The position numbers and the translations under genes are program-made. The notes beneath the pieces were generated by a model. That model saw nothing but the letters and a program-made list of their open reading frames with translations, was not told where the DNA came from and searched no databases. Below are positions 1 to 14,300 of a stretch of DNA of 64,000 bases, piece by piece. This DNA is from Patiria pectinifera (taxonomy: Eukaryota; Echinodermata; Asteroidea; Valvatida; Asterinidae), in the NCBI GenBank assembly GCA_029964075.1, contig CM057148.1, positions 27,831,916 to 27,895,915 on the forward strand, in the 5' to 3' direction. How positions within the stretch are numbered: position 1 is the stretch's first letter; each line of letters opens with the position of its first letter.

Positions 1-550
1 ACTATTGATGGAGTATGATGGACTTGGGCCTGGAGGCCTAAAGCAAAGCATGCATTGGAAGCAGTGTGATTGATGGATTTGGCGGACTTGGTCCAGTACT
101 TAGTAACAGACAGCAGGGAGTTAAGGGTAATAAATACCTTTTCGGTAAAAAAACCCCAAAAGTTTTCGGGCCAGAAGTCAAAACAAGTCAAAAATTTAAA
201 TTTCCAAAGATTTTGTTCAACAATTTTACTTCATGTTTTTCGAAACACCCCTCTAGCTAGATTATGGTGTGTCCCTCTTGTGAGTAGTCATAAACAGCTC
301 CTTATGTATGGAGATTGGCGCGCGTCGCGCGTACTGCAAGATGTTGTGCAGAACGTAGCTGTGCCGAACGTAGCTGTGCCAGTGTATAAATACTGACTCA
401 CTGGTAGTGTTGGGCATGCCTACGTGAAGATTGTGAATGTTCAACCAATAAAAGGGTAAATGGGACCGGATTTCATACATGTAGGAGTCAACATTTTATG
501 TGACACTGGAAAGTGTTTAAGACCAGCCAGCCGGTCTGTATCAACCATCT
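1..550. repeat. Palindromic interspersed repeat fragment (TAAATACC family)
   Basis: The region from about 110 to 550 shares blocks with 8100-8400, 29945-30500, 31110-31640 and 60778-61385, for example aaataccttttcggta, gaaacacccctctag and gacactggaaagtgtttaag. No coding exon was recognised. The unseen N-terminal exon of SETDB1 might lie here or further upstream. Confidence 0.6.
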
Positions 551-1316
551 AAAGGCCCTGTCACACTGTCTGCGATCTTATACATGTATGCGCTCTCACT
601 GCGTCCTTGAAAAATAGCTGGGGCGCAACACCAACTACTACATGTAGATCGCAGCGACAACTACATAGGTCGCCAGATGGGCGCCAGAGGGTCTTAATGG
701 TCTTCGATGAGCGCAAAGGTCTTTGAACATGCTCAAAACAATCGCAACACCTCTGCGCTCTGGCCAGGGCGCTGTAATGCACAACTCAGGCGCTGTGCGA
801 GTGTGAATCGTGCGACATTGAAATGGCATTGAGGCAGCTTAGGCTCAAGGCAGTCGACGTAGTCTTCATGGGAAAGTAACTCGACTGCGATGAACTTGTA
901 GAATAATTTTTTGAAACTGGACTTTGTATTGACCGTTTTGTCGTGGTATTTATACAGCGCGAGAGATGTCACATGAGCGTATTTTGGTCGAATAGAGAGC
1001 GCAAGGCATGCTACTAGGACGTATCAACAGCGAGCAGAGCGTAGTGTGAGCGCAGTGACAGCGCAGCGGCAGCGACTAGATCGAGTAATTGGGCTTGACA
1101 GGGACGCATACATGTAGAGAGCGAGTTGAACGCATCGTACATGTAGGCGCGGGAAGAGCACAGTACATGTATGAGAGTAGCTTGAGCTTGTTTGAGACAG
1201 AAAGTTGTCATTTTATTGCGTCTTCGCTGCGATTGTTAAATTTATGAAAAAAAAATTGGTCGCCTAAAAAATCGGTCTCCTATGAAAGCTAGCGCATATA
1301 ATGTGACAGGCCCTTT
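551..1316. mobile_element. TIR element, AAAGGCCCTGTCACA family
   Basis: Ends are aaaggccctgtcacac and ...atgtgacaggcccttt, inverted to each other. A second copy in reverse orientation is at 55501-56220. The interior shows repeated gctctc/gcgctc motifs and no transposase. Non-autonomous DNA element, superfamily unclear. Confidence 0.75.
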
Positions 1317-1569
1317 AGACTGGCCACGTGATGGGCTCTTGACCAATGGGAATGGGTAAACTGTCTTTGGTTTTTATGAATACAAAATAAAACTAAATTC
1401 CATCTTTCAGTTACATGCATGTAGCTTCAGCCAACCACGAAAGTTTGCTTAACGAATGTGATTATTGGTTGTTCATCAGCACAAGACTCACCAAGCACTA
1501 CACTGGTCTTGCATGCAGCAGCTGTCAATGTCATAGCTATTACAAGCTCAGTTAAGCTTAGTGCAGCAT

Positions 1570-2098
1570 TTAAAGGGAAAATACAACATTTGCAAACATC
1601 AAAAAATAAAACTACCAAATCATTTTGAAATACCTTGCTGGACTGTTAGTGAATGACAGTGTAAAGCATCCTGTAAAATCATGGCACCTGGTATACTGTC
1701 ATTTTCAAGAAAAGTGGTATTTTTGTATCAATTTCCAACGCTGGTCGGCCGACCAGCGTTGGAAAAAACTGGCTTTTTTTTCAAATACTGGCTCCAATTG
1801 ACCATCGCACTTGTTTGCAATCGATTACACACCTATGAACGGGTACAAGCCAGCTAGACTGGTTCCCTGACCTTACAATTCCCCAATGAATGTAAACTGC
1901 TCTGTTTCTTCTTATATGGAGTCAGGGAACCAGACTACCGGAAAATGATTGTTTTTCTTGGTTTTTATAGCATTTTCGAACCCAAAACCTCAAAAAAGTC
2001 TGTGTAACTATATTTGCTATATATTTCCAACCCCCCAATTCCATCCATTTCAGAAAATTACAGCAAAAGCAAATGATGTACACGTATATTCCCTTTAA
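1570..2098. mobile_element. TTAA-flanked MITE, AGGGAATGTAC family (reverse copy)
   Basis: Bounded by TTAA with inverted ends aaagggaa.atacaacatt and tatattccctttaa, about 529 bases. It contains the internal palindrome caacgctggtcggccgaccagcgttgg and an agtctggttccc block. Other copies are at 36208-36740, 40776-41160, 49932-50457 and 50836-51367. Confidence 0.85.
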
Positions 2099-2272
2099 AC
2101 TACCAATCACAATAATGAAATACCAAACAAGTGTCTTGTGTAATTTAAATGAGACAAACCTCCCACCCTTCAACAATCGTTTTATGTCAGAGTTTTAGGC
2201 AAGTCCTCACAAGTCGGTCACAAGGACAGAAATTAAATTTTTTCTCCAATTAAAATTCTTCATTTACCACAG

Positions 2273-2345
2273 GATTTTATGCTGATGTTGCAGACTCAAT
2301 GAGCAAAGTGAAGAGTGATCTTCAGGACCTTCATTTAAAAATAGA
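2273..2345 (+). CDS. SETDB1: SETDB1 exon 1 in window: N-terminal coiled-coil end
   Basis: Acceptor tttaccacag and donor gtacgt bound 73 bases. The first two bases complete a codon from an unseen upstream exon, and the last two (GA) join T of the next exon to make Asp. The peptide is charged and helical ([17 protein letters not shown]) and occupies the place of the helical segment before the acidic region in human SETDB1. Homology is too weak to prove membership; phase fit and position are the main support. An ATG at 2299 is in frame, so an alternative first exon starting there cannot be excluded. Confidence 0.6.
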
Positions 2346-5300
2346 GTACGTACACAAGTTGCGTCTGTGGGATGAATGTATAATGAGAAAGCATTGGTAT
2401 CGTAAAGATTGTCACTTGTATGTTATAATTAGTGGAAAACGACTTTCTGAAGATGCATCAGCTCAACTTCGTGTATTTGGATATGCTGAACCCTTACCTT
2501 CCCAAATCCTCCAAAATCCTCTTTGCAAAATGGAGGATTTTGCAGGATTGAGCTATATGGCAAAAATGTGTGGCTGATTTTGGAGGATGCACTGTGTCAA
2601 GGTCTTGGGCCGGACCTTGTGTTATGCCCAGTTGTGCATTAAGTTAGGCCTAGATTATACTTGAAATCCTCCGCACTGCTCCAGGATGTCACTGGCTCTG
2701 CCTCAACATATTGACAGTGAATGCTGGAGGATTTTGCAGGATTGAGGCAGTGGTCACCCCTCCAAGGACCACATTCCATAAATAATGGATGATTTGGAGG
2801 TTTGAGGCTGTGTGCAATTTTTACATGGAGGCAGTTGGAGGATTTTGCAGGATTGAGGTTGCATCCAAGCAAAGATGCCTAGGGAGTTAGGGTTAAGGTT
2901 GCAGACCAGTAAATAAACTTCCATAGATCCCAATGGTTAATGCTCCCACTTCAGAAATTCGGGAAAAATACTCACAACTCTCCAAGGTGTTCGAGACACA
3001 CATCAATTAAAGCTTATTTCATTATCTTTCATTTTCTTTTAAATTTTTGGGGGGTCAACTGATGACTTTTAGGAGAAATTTCCATCCGAAGATGATCACC
3101 CCTGAAAATAGTCCTGAAGCCCATCGCCACTTTGAAAAACGATGCCTACACTCCATTGCAAAATAGAGCGCTTTAAGGGCCCCAATTTCATCCAAATTGA
3201 ACGGAACTACAAGCTCACGGTCCTGTGCACGGCTTCCACCCATATTTTTTACAAGCCCTCAAGTTCATGGCCCACAGCATGCTCAAATACTGAAGATTTT
3301 TAGGGCATGCAAATCGTGATTTGGCCGGCGTAGGCAATTTCGGGCCAATTTACTTGTCTGCAACCTATAAAGAAGCGAGGATTTGAAAAATTCCCCCAAA
3401 CCACAATCAACACTTTTTCATCAGCTTGATATATATAGATTGAAAAGTGTAAATAAGGCCCCCCCCCAAAAATATTCGGTCTCTGGTCAGACCAAAAATC
3501 CGGAATTGACGCGGCGACGCGGCTTTTTTTTTTGGGGGGGGGGCTTTTTTTTGTTTCTTCAAGCTTGGATTGTACAGACAAGGTGGGGTACTATTTTGCT
3601 TTTTGTTGGTGTCCTCATGTACATTGGTGTCCTCCATATTTTGCCTTGGTACTTTTTATTCATTTGCCTTGGTGCAATTTCCCATTCCTTGGTGCTCTTT
3701 GGTAAAAAAAATTGAGGAGGTGCGAAAATAGAGGGCGCTGTTGGAGCTACCGCAGATCATTTTTGAAAAAAAAAAGATCGGCGCGCATGATTAAAATCGA
3801 CGCGCGCGCTGACCAGAGACCGACTTATTTTTTTTTTTGGCCTAACAGAAGTCAAAACAGCACTCACCAGGTAGTTGTAGCGGAGCTTTTGGTGCGATGC
3901 ACCTTCATCGGTGCAGTTATGGGTAGTGATGTAGTGCTGGTGGAACAAACGCGGTTAATTCGGGCGATTCACAATGCAGTGCGCCACCAAGAGTTTGCCA
4001 TGGAGAGTCAACTTTTCAAGTTTACGGTCGACATAATATGGCCCATTTGAATGAGTGTCAGTAGACAACTTGAGCTAATTTGTTATAGATTGGGGAATAG
4101 CGTTCTGCCCCATTACCAAAAATCACCATATTGATACAAAGAAAAGAAAAGAAAAGGGCAAACATACTCAAATCATACGCTTACGAAACTACTGACCGGA
4201 AAAAAACGAACAATTTCAAATGTCCCGCGCTGCAAATTTGTCGACCATCTCCCACAATGCACTGGGAAAAATGAACTCTCCGTGGCAAACTATTGGTGGC
4301 GCTCTGCATTGTGAATCGCCCGAATTCTATATTAATCCCATCAGGATGGAGCGAGCCCATGCAGTTGGCACATACAGGGGTGTGAAATCTCAGCTTTAAA
4401 GCTGATTTCAGCTTTTTTTGTTTTGGATTTCAGCTTTTTTCCCTCACTTGCTGTGTACAAAAGTATAGGAGATTTCCAAAGTTCAGCTTTTGTACACCTT
4501 TTTCAGCTGTTTTCAGCTATTTTTATCAGTGGTCACTCACACCCCTGCACATAACATACTGTTCCAAAGACCGGTGTGGCACATATGTGTATTGCAAGTA
4601 CCTTTACATTTTGGTTTTTGTCCGAAGCATCTCCTGGTGACATAATATTGAACTTATTAGTTAACTTAAAATTGTTGTGATTTGCAAGTCTTATCTCATT
4701 CAGAAATAAATAGTCATTCAATGTTTTGTTGCACACTAAGTCATTATCAGTAAATGTTAATGCTTTCATTAATTTTTTATTTGTCATCATAGTGCGCTCG
4801 AGACATGTCATGATGATGCAAATGACGATCAGACTAGCGAGGGAGTCTTTGTATTTGTGGGCAGTGATGATGACTCATCATCTCAACCATCACCTAAATG
4901 TCCATCTGATAAGGATCTTGAGCTCATGGATGCAACTTGTAATGATACTGAGAAGAAAGAAACGAGAGAAACCAGCCACTGTGATGCAGACAGTCAACAA
5001 GCAAGCACTGATCAGCAAGCGATCCTGTCAACAGACACCAAGCCTTGTGACAATGTCACAGCAAACAAGATAGTCAGTGCTAGTTCGTCAACACAAGATG
5101 CTTCACAAGATGTCTGTGAACCTAGGACTGTGCAAGGTGGTAGCAAGCAGACAGATGCTTCGTCCTCAGTAGCATCCCAGCAACAGACTGGCAGCGTTGC
5201 TAAACCTGTCATGTCTGTAGACAAACCGTCAGCCAACACACATTCCAAACAGTCCACCACAGGTAATATTCTTCAGATAATTAACCCTAACCCATTTCAA

Positions 5301-8300
5301 TCCTCTAAAATCCTCCTTGTGGTTTTGGAGGATTTTGGAGGATTGAGGCTGAATGGTATTTTTTTAGATAAGGATTTTGGAGGATTGAGCCTGAATGGTA
5401 TTTTTTTCAGAAAAGGATTTTGGAGGATTAAGGCTGAATGGTATTTTTTCAGAAAAGGATTTTGGAGGATTGAGGCTGAATGGTATTTTTTCAGAACAGG
5501 ATTTTGGAGGATTAAGGCTGAATGGTATTTTTTCAGAAAAGGATTTTGGAGGATTGAGGCTGAATGGTATTTTTTCAGAAAAGGATTTTGGAGGATTGAG
5601 GCTGAATGGTATTTTGAGGCAGGACTGTCTGACGATTTTGAAGGATTGAGGGGCTAGGTGCCCTTCATTTGAACATAAGTGCAACATTTTTGGATGAGGA
5701 GGATTTTGGAGGATTGAGGCTGAATGGTATTTTTTCAGAAAAGGATTTTGGAAGATTGAGGCTAAATGGTATTTTGAGGCAGGACTGGCTGACGATTTTG
5801 AAGGATTGAGGGGCTGGGTACCCTTCATTTGAACATAAGTGCAACATTTTTGGATGAGAAGGATTTTGGAGGATTGAGGCTGAATGGTATTTTGAGGCAG
5901 GACTGTCTGACGATTTTGAAGGATTGAGGGGCTGGGTACCCTTCATTTGAATATAAGTGTAACATTTTTGGATAAGGAGGATTTGGAGGATTGAGGATGG
6001 TTCCTAGCAAAAAGGCCTAGGGGCTTAAGGTTAACCCTAACCCCCTAGGCCCTTGTTGCTTACAACCATCCTCAATCCTCCAAAATCCTCCAAAATTTTG
6101 CAACTGCACCTAAATTTTTCAAAATTGTCAGACAGTCCTGCCTCAAAATGCATTCATCCTCAATCCTCCAAAATCCTCCTCATCCCAAAATTTCGCACTC
6201 GTGTTTAAATGAAGGATAACCAACGCCAAATCCTTCAAAATCATCCGACAGTCCTGCCTCAAAATGCATTCATCCTCAATCCTCCAAAATCCTCTTGTGC
6301 TTCAATCACCATTCATCCTCAATCCTCCAAAATCCTCATGTGCTTCAATCACCATTCATACTCAATCCTCCAGAATCCTCATTTGATTCAATCACCATTC
6401 ATCCTCAATCCTCTAGAATCCTCCAAAACCGCCAGGAGGATTTTGGAGGAGTGAGGTGGGTTAGGGTTAACGCCGGTATTGGTCAGCCACGTACAGCTGC
6501 GCTTTGAGTGGAATGTGTACGTGCAGGCGTTTGGCTGTGGTCCATGAATGAATGCGGCCATGCAGCAGGAATGCGGCCACAGCGTTCCCCGCCTCATCGC
6601 CTTTCATTGAGCTGCGGTCACCGGCGTCAAGGGGTTAACGATTTGTAGCCGGACAGTCACCTACACTTGTTAGATGTATATTCTCTGGGAACTAGTTTGT
6701 CTACTACAGAGAGCTCATATCATCTGTCAATACTCTGTCTTTATACTCTGTGATTGTCGTGACCTTTTAAAGCTATAGTCCATCATTTGTAATTTGTGCA
6801 TTTTGTTCGTTTGAAGCAACAAAAGTGTTCAAAATCTAATGAAGGATGCTGAACAACTAATCTGATGAAGTTTCAGCTCAGCTTCAGCTGTATATTCCGA
6901 GAAAAACAGCATTCTAGGATCTCAATTTCAAATCAAAAGTTGCTGAATCATGTTTTGTATTGTTTTGAATAGCTGCTATACGTGATGTCGCACACTGTCC
7001 GACAAATTATAGCAACCACGCGCGCCTGTGCATCGTGCCAATGCTTGCGCGCGCTGGGCCGAATAACAAAACGAACTACTAATTTAAATTTTCCTATGGT
7101 GCGTCTTAAGATGCACCGTTGGAAAGGCCTTCTTTCGTTGATTACTTCAAAATGATAGCATGCCAGAAAGAATAATTTCACAGGGAGTTTAGTCCACCTA
7201 CTATCTTTCAACCAAGTATGTTTTTCAACAATAATACGCCAGTTACTTTTTCGAATGGCTGCAAATGATGGACTGTAGCTTTAATATGATGTTCATTTTG
7301 TGAATTAGAAGACCGTATTTTGAGCACGGGTACAATGCGCATTGTAGTTAAACTAATAACAAGTATAGGAAATATATATGTGCTTGTCTGGTTGTAAACA
7401 AGTACGTTTAAAGCTATGGTCCATCATTTGCAGCCATCCGAAAAAGTAACTGGCGTATTATTGTTGAAAAACATACTTGGTTGAAAGATAGTAAGTGGAC
7501 TAAACTCCCTGTGAAATTAATCTTTCTGGCAAGCATGGCAAGCTATCATTTTGAAGTAATCAACGAATGAAGGCCTTTCCAAATTAGTTGTTCGTTTTGT
7601 TATTCGGACAGGCGCGCGCGGTTGCTATAATTCGTCGGATCAGTGCGCGACATCGCGTATTATTATTATTATTATTAATCATTTCTGGTAATGAAACCAA
7701 GGATTCCTCAAAAATGCCCTTGGCACTGTAGCTCACAAGCCTGAAGAAACTTGTGGGAAGAAGACAATGAGAAGAAGTTACAGTTTTAGAGGTGGGAGGA
7801 AAAGCCCAGAAAAATATTCTGGGGAAAACCCACGGAATCAGGCAGGGACCGAAAACCCAATCCACATATTGGCCCAGGCGGGATTCGAACCCGAACGAGC
7901 AACTTTTGATTTGAAATTGAGATCCTAGAATGCTGTTTTTCTCGGGAATATATACAGCTGAAGCTGAGCTGAAACTTCATCAGGTTAGTTGTTCAGTATC
8001 CTTCAATAGATTTTGAACACTTTTGTTGCTTCAAACGAACAAAATGCACAAATTACAAATGATGGACTATATCTTTAAAACCGGCTCAGGCCTAGACACC
8101 GGCCAAACACACATATTTGTTCCCATTCATAAATACCTTTCGGTAAAAAATCAAAGCAAGTAAAAAAAATCACAAATGTGAAACTATTTTTTGTTCAACA
8201 AGTTTACTTCATGTTTTATGAAACACCCCTCTGGCCATGTCAATGGTATTTATATGCATTGCTCATAGTGTTAAAAATCTGAGTACTCCAGGATGTGGCA

Positions 8301-11300
8301 CAGAACGCACTCAAGTTTAACCGGTGGTTCAAAACCTCCCATGTGACGGGCTGTCGACCAATCAGAATGGGTCACCTGTCTGTGTATTTATGAATTTTGT
8401 TTCAGTTTTTCTTGTATATTGTAGTGTATCATTGTTGATTTTTATATTGATTGGTTTGATGTTTTTCAGTGATGTCCAAGCCAAAGACGATGCATGTCAA
8501 ACCTGAGCCAGGCAGTAAGACATCAGAGAGTTTGAAATCTGTGACGGCAAGTCAGCCCAAGCCTTATAATGTTGGCGAAGTGATTGATCTTTGTGATGGA
8601 GATGACAGTAGTCCTATGGAAGATGACCAGGACGATGTTATAGAGTGTATCCAGACTAAGATAAAGACGACGCATATACAGGATAGGTAAACTATCAGAT
8701 TCTCTTCAAAATTTAAGGGGCCCATGTAATATGTACAAATATTGACTGCTTTGAGTGGCGTAGTATAAAAAACTAGTCTCCCAAGGTGATCCTTGGACAT
8801 TCTATTTTCCCGAGGTGAAGCCGAGGGAAAATAGAATGGTCCATGGATCACCGAGGGAGGCTAGTTTTACTTCACCACGAGATAAAGCATTCAATATTTG
8901 TTTCATAACACTTCACCCACAGATCCTGCTTGATTTTAATATTTTAAATTATTTAAATCTGAAAACAGTTGAAATAAACTTCAATTTCAATACAAAATTG
9001 GTGGAAAATGTATTTCTCTCTTCCAAACTACCCCTTCACGAAATGTATGAACCCAAGTCTGCGGCGCGCTCTCTTTGGAACAATACGCACTACGCGCAAT
9101 GCGCAACGTGCACACCAGCATCCATTTGCACACAAATACCGCGCCGTGGAAATAGTACTTTGGTTGCTAATGGTATAGTACTTTGGTTGCTACGGGTATA
9201 GTACTTTTGACCGTGCACAGAAAGATAGCAAAATTAGAAAGTAACATGTGACTCGCTCTCGGCCAATCAAGACACAGAATCTGTGGGTGAGGTGTTATAA
9301 GTACAAATATTGACTGCTTTGAGTGGCGTAGTATAAAAAACTAGTCTCCCGAGGTGATTCATGGAGCGTTTTGTTTGCCGAGAGAAATGGAACACTGCAT
9401 GGATCACCAGTACACCATTGGTCAAAGTAGTCAATATTTAAGCCCCAGTCACACATTCACGGTCGGAACTATGAATATCCCCGATTTATCAAGAATCAAT
9501 CCATCACGATGAACCATCGAGATTGGTGGAGAAATTGCCTTTCTAAGGGTTTCAGGGCGGATAGCCACAACTGTCCCACGGTTTCTCTACGAATACACCA
9601 CGGTTTGTCAAGAATATAGACGGATTGTTGGAGAATATCGACGGTATTACTAAGAATAATGACGCTAACGCCACGGTTGTCTGCAGTTGGACCAAGGATG
9701 ACCAAGGTTCTCGGACAGATAGCCACAACTGTCCCACGGTTTCTCTACGAATACACCACGGTTTGTCAAGAATATAGACGGATTGGTGAAGAATATCGAC
9801 GGTATTACTAAGAATAATGACGTTAACGCCATGGTTGTCTGCAATTGGACGAAGGATGACCAAGGTTCTCGTACAGTTCTCCTATTTGTAGTACAACCTT
9901 AGCAGAACCCTAGCACATCCGGGCATATCCGTAGGACATTTGTAGCGAATTCGTAGAGATTTCTGCCAGGAATGATCTACGAATGTCCACGAATTTCAAA
10001 CCGTGGATGGTCGTAGCTCTAAACCGTCAATGTGTGACTGGGACTTTAGGGAATAGCAGTGTGAGGAGCGTGATAATGACTGGGTTTGGGATGGCCGCTG
10101 TTAATGGACGGAGCCGGCAAGGTCAAATAAATACCTTTTTAACCCTAACCCCCTAGGCTCTTGCACTAGAAAGGATACCAAACCTAACAAATTTCAACAG
10201 CTGCATACAGGTCTGTAAGCACTGGTACCAAAACTGCCAAACTCCAACAGGCCTTGTACGGGGAACAGTACTAAACCTGCCAAACTCCAACTGTTGGAGT
10301 TTGATTGACTTGGTATGGATGGGCCTATGCATTGTCGAGTGATTGGATAGGGATGGTACCAAACCTAACAAAATAAAGCAATATGTACATGCACATTTGA
10401 CCACAAGCTGTGCTGAGGACCGTGGGTGAGCATACCCACGAAGAAATGCCAGTGAACTCCAACGTGTTCACAAATCTCATGCCCTTCTGCCCCGAACCTC
10501 ACAAAATTCAACAGGGTCTCCCTGGGCCTTTGGTACCCAGTCAATCAAAGTCCAACACCAACTGGCCAGTGTTCGGTACCAACCCTGCCAAAATCAAGCA
10601 AAACCCGCTGTTGGAGCTTGATGGGCTCAGGGTTGTTAGGGTTAATGAAATAAACAGTTAAAATGCTCCAATTTTGTGACTATTCTTGGGCGGTATTTCC
10701 AGACTGTTTTGTGTTCATGTTTAGTGGCCACATGTTAGCTTAAGTATGGTACTCCTCAATATGCATTGTTATATACCACCGTGCTGGGCCCAGGCTGTGC
10801 TGGACGACCTCTTCACTGCATTGTGACCACTGACGTCCTGGGTATGAATTTCTGCTGCTGTAGCGAATTATAACAACTTTTTCAAATATTTTTACCTGAT
10901 GGAGGAAGCTGAAATTTCGTTTACACTTATATCTGGATTGTGTACTTATACCCTTCAAAGAACATTGGGTAATATTTGTTTATGTGTGACGTACGCTGTT
11001 CAACAAATAGTTATTTTTTGGGGGGGATTGTATTTTGGAATAAATGATTGAATAGTTCTGTCATTTTGATGCTACTCTTTTTTGCCTTTTTGTCTTAGTT
11101 CGATTCAGCTGACCCAAGGCTCCAGAGTTCTTGCTAAGAACGAGAAGAAAGGTGACACATGGCATGACGCAACCATCATCAGTATCATCAAGGACAATAC
11201 TTCACAGGTAAATACATCAAATAGATCATCAGGAATACTACAAATGTGCACAAAGTGTACTGTGGTGAATGCATGCATTTAGTAATATTGACGCAACCAT

Positions 11301-14300
11301 CATCAGTATCATCAAGGACAATACTTCACAGGTAAATACATCAAATAGATCATCAGGAGTACCACAAATGTGCACAAAGTGTACTGTGGTGAATGCATGC
11401 ATTAGACAATGTAATATTGACGCCACCATCATCAGTATCATCAAAGACAATACTTCACAGGTAAATACATGAAATAGATCATCAGGAATACCACAAATGT
11501 GCACTAAGTGTACTGTGGTGAATACATGCATTAGACAATGTAATATTGACGCCACCATCATCAGTATCATCAAGGACAATACTTCACAGGTAAATATATC
11601 AAATAGATCATCAGGAATACCACAAATGTGCACAAAGTGTACTGTGGTGAATGCGTACATTAGACAATGTACCGGTAATATTGACGCAACCATCATCAGT
11701 ATCATCAAGGACAATACTTCACAGGTAAATATATCAAATAGATCATCAGGAATACCACAAATGTGCACAAAGTGTACTGTGGTGAATACATGCATTAGAC
11801 AATGTAATATTGACGCCACCATCATCAGTATCATCAAGGACAATACTTCACAGGTAAATATATCAAATAGATCATCAGGAATACCACAAATGTGCACAAA
11901 GTGTACTGTGGTGAATGCGTACATTAGACAATGTACCGGTAATATTGACGCAACCATCATCAGTATCATCAAGGACAATACTTCACAGGTAAATATATCA
12001 AATAGATCATCAGGAGTACCACAAATGTGCACAAAGTGTACTGTTGGGAATGTACGCATTAGACAATGTGATATTGACGCAACCATAATCAGTATCGTCA
12101 AGGACAATACTTCACAGGTAAATACATGAAATAGATCATCAGGACTACCACAAATGTGCACAAAGTGTACTGTGGTGAATGCAGGCATTAGACAATGTAA
12201 TATTGACGCAACCATCATCAGTATCATCAAGGACAATACTTCACAGGTAAATACATCAAATAGATCATGAGGAGTACCAGAAATGTGTACAAAGTGTACT
12301 GTGGTGAATACATGCATTAGACAATGTAATATTGACGCAACCGTCATCAGTATCATCAAGGACAATACTTCACAGGTAAATACATCAAATAGATCATGAG
12401 GAATACCACAAATGTGCACAAAGTGTACTGTGGTGAATACATGCATTAGACAATGTAATATTGACGCAACCATCATCAGTATCATCAAGGACAATACTTC
12501 ACAGGTAAATACATCAAATAGATCATCAGGAGTACCACAAATGTGTACGAAGTGTACTGTGGTGAATACATGCATTTAATAGACAATGTAATATTGACGC
12601 AACCATCATCAGTATCATCAAGGACAATACTTCACAGGTAAATATATCAAATAGATCATCAGGAATACCACAAATGTGCACAAAGTGTACTGTGGTGAAT
12701 GCGTACATTAGACAATGTACCGGTAATATTGACGCAACCATCATCAGTATCATCAAGGACAATACTTCACAGGTAAATATATCAAATAGATCATCAGGAG
12801 TACCACAAATGTGCACAAAGTGTACTGTTGGGAATGCACGCATTAGACAATGTGATATTGACGCAACCATAATCAGTATCGTCAAGGACAATACTTCACA
12901 GGTAAATACATGAAATAGATCATCAGGACTACCACAAATGTGCACAAAGTGTACTGTGGTGAATGCAGGCATTAGACAATGTAATATTGACGCAACCATC
13001 ATCAGTATCATCAAGGACAATACTTCACAGGTAAATACATCAAATAGATCATGAGGAGTACCAGAAATGTGTACAAAGTGTACTGTGGTGAATACATGCA
13101 TTAGACAATGTAATATTGACGCAACCGTCATCAGTATCATCAAGGACAATACTTCACAGGTAAATACATCAAATAGATCATGAGGAATACCACAAATGTG
13201 CACAAAGTGTACTGTGGTGAATACATGCATTAGACAATGTAATATTGACGCAACCATCATCAGTATCATCAAGGACAATACTTCACAGGTAAATACATGA
13301 AATAGATCATCAGGAATACTACAAATGTTCACAAAGTGTACTGTGGTGAATGCATGCATTAGACAATGTAATATTGACGCAACCATCATCAGTATCATCA
13401 AGGACAATACTTCACAGGTAAATATATCAAATAGATCATCAGGAATACCACAAATGTGCACAAAGTGTACTGTGGTGAATGCGCGCATTAGACAATGTAA
13501 TATTGACGCAACCATCATCAGTATCATCAAGGACAATACTTCACAGGTAAATACATCAAATAGATCATGAGGAGTACCAGAAATGTGTACAAAGTGTACT
13601 GTGGTGAATACATGCATTAAGACAATGTAATATTGACGCAACCATCATCAGTATCATCAACAACAATACTTCACAGGTAAATACATGAAATAGATCATCA
13701 GGAGTACCACAAATGTGCACAAAGTGTACTGTGGTGAATGCATGCATTAGACAATGTAATATTGAGGCAACCATCATCAGTATCATCAAGGACAATACTT
13801 CACAGGTAAATACATGAAATAGATCATCAGGAGTACCACAAATGTGCACAAAGTGTACTGTGGTGAATGCACGCATTAGACAATGTAATATTGAGGCAAC
13901 CATCATCAGTATCATCAAGGACAATACTTCACAGGTAAATACATCAAATAGATCATCAGGAATACCACAAATGTGCACAAAGTGTACTGTGGTGAATGCG
14001 CGCATTAGACAATGTAATATTGACGCAACCATCATCAGTATCATCAAGGACAATACTTCACAGGTAAATACATGAAATAGATCATCAGGAATACCACAAA
14101 TGTGCACAAAGTGTACTGTGGTGAATACAAAGTATGCATTAGACAATGTAATATTGACGCAACCATCATCAGTATCATCAAGGGCAATACTTCACAGGTA
14201 AATACATCAAATAGATCATCAGGAATACCACAAATGTGCACAAAGTGTACTGTGGTGAATACATGCATTAGACAATTTAATATTGACGCAACCATCATCA

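Noticed and set aside
2299..2577. Open frame from ATG 2299 through 2577 as a separate small gene
   Set aside because: The part after 2345 runs into a known TTAA repeat. The first part fits SETDB1 phase with a good donor at 2346.
5395..5657. Repetitive ORFs encoding [12 protein letters not shown] or [10 protein letters not shown] peptides as proteins
   Set aside because: Minisatellite translations in several frames, also at 44971-45669. No start context or homology.
5281..6470. TTAACCCTAACCC and TTAGGG words as interstitial telomere
   Set aside because: They occur only once at each element end as part of inverted termini, not as TTAGGG tandem arrays.
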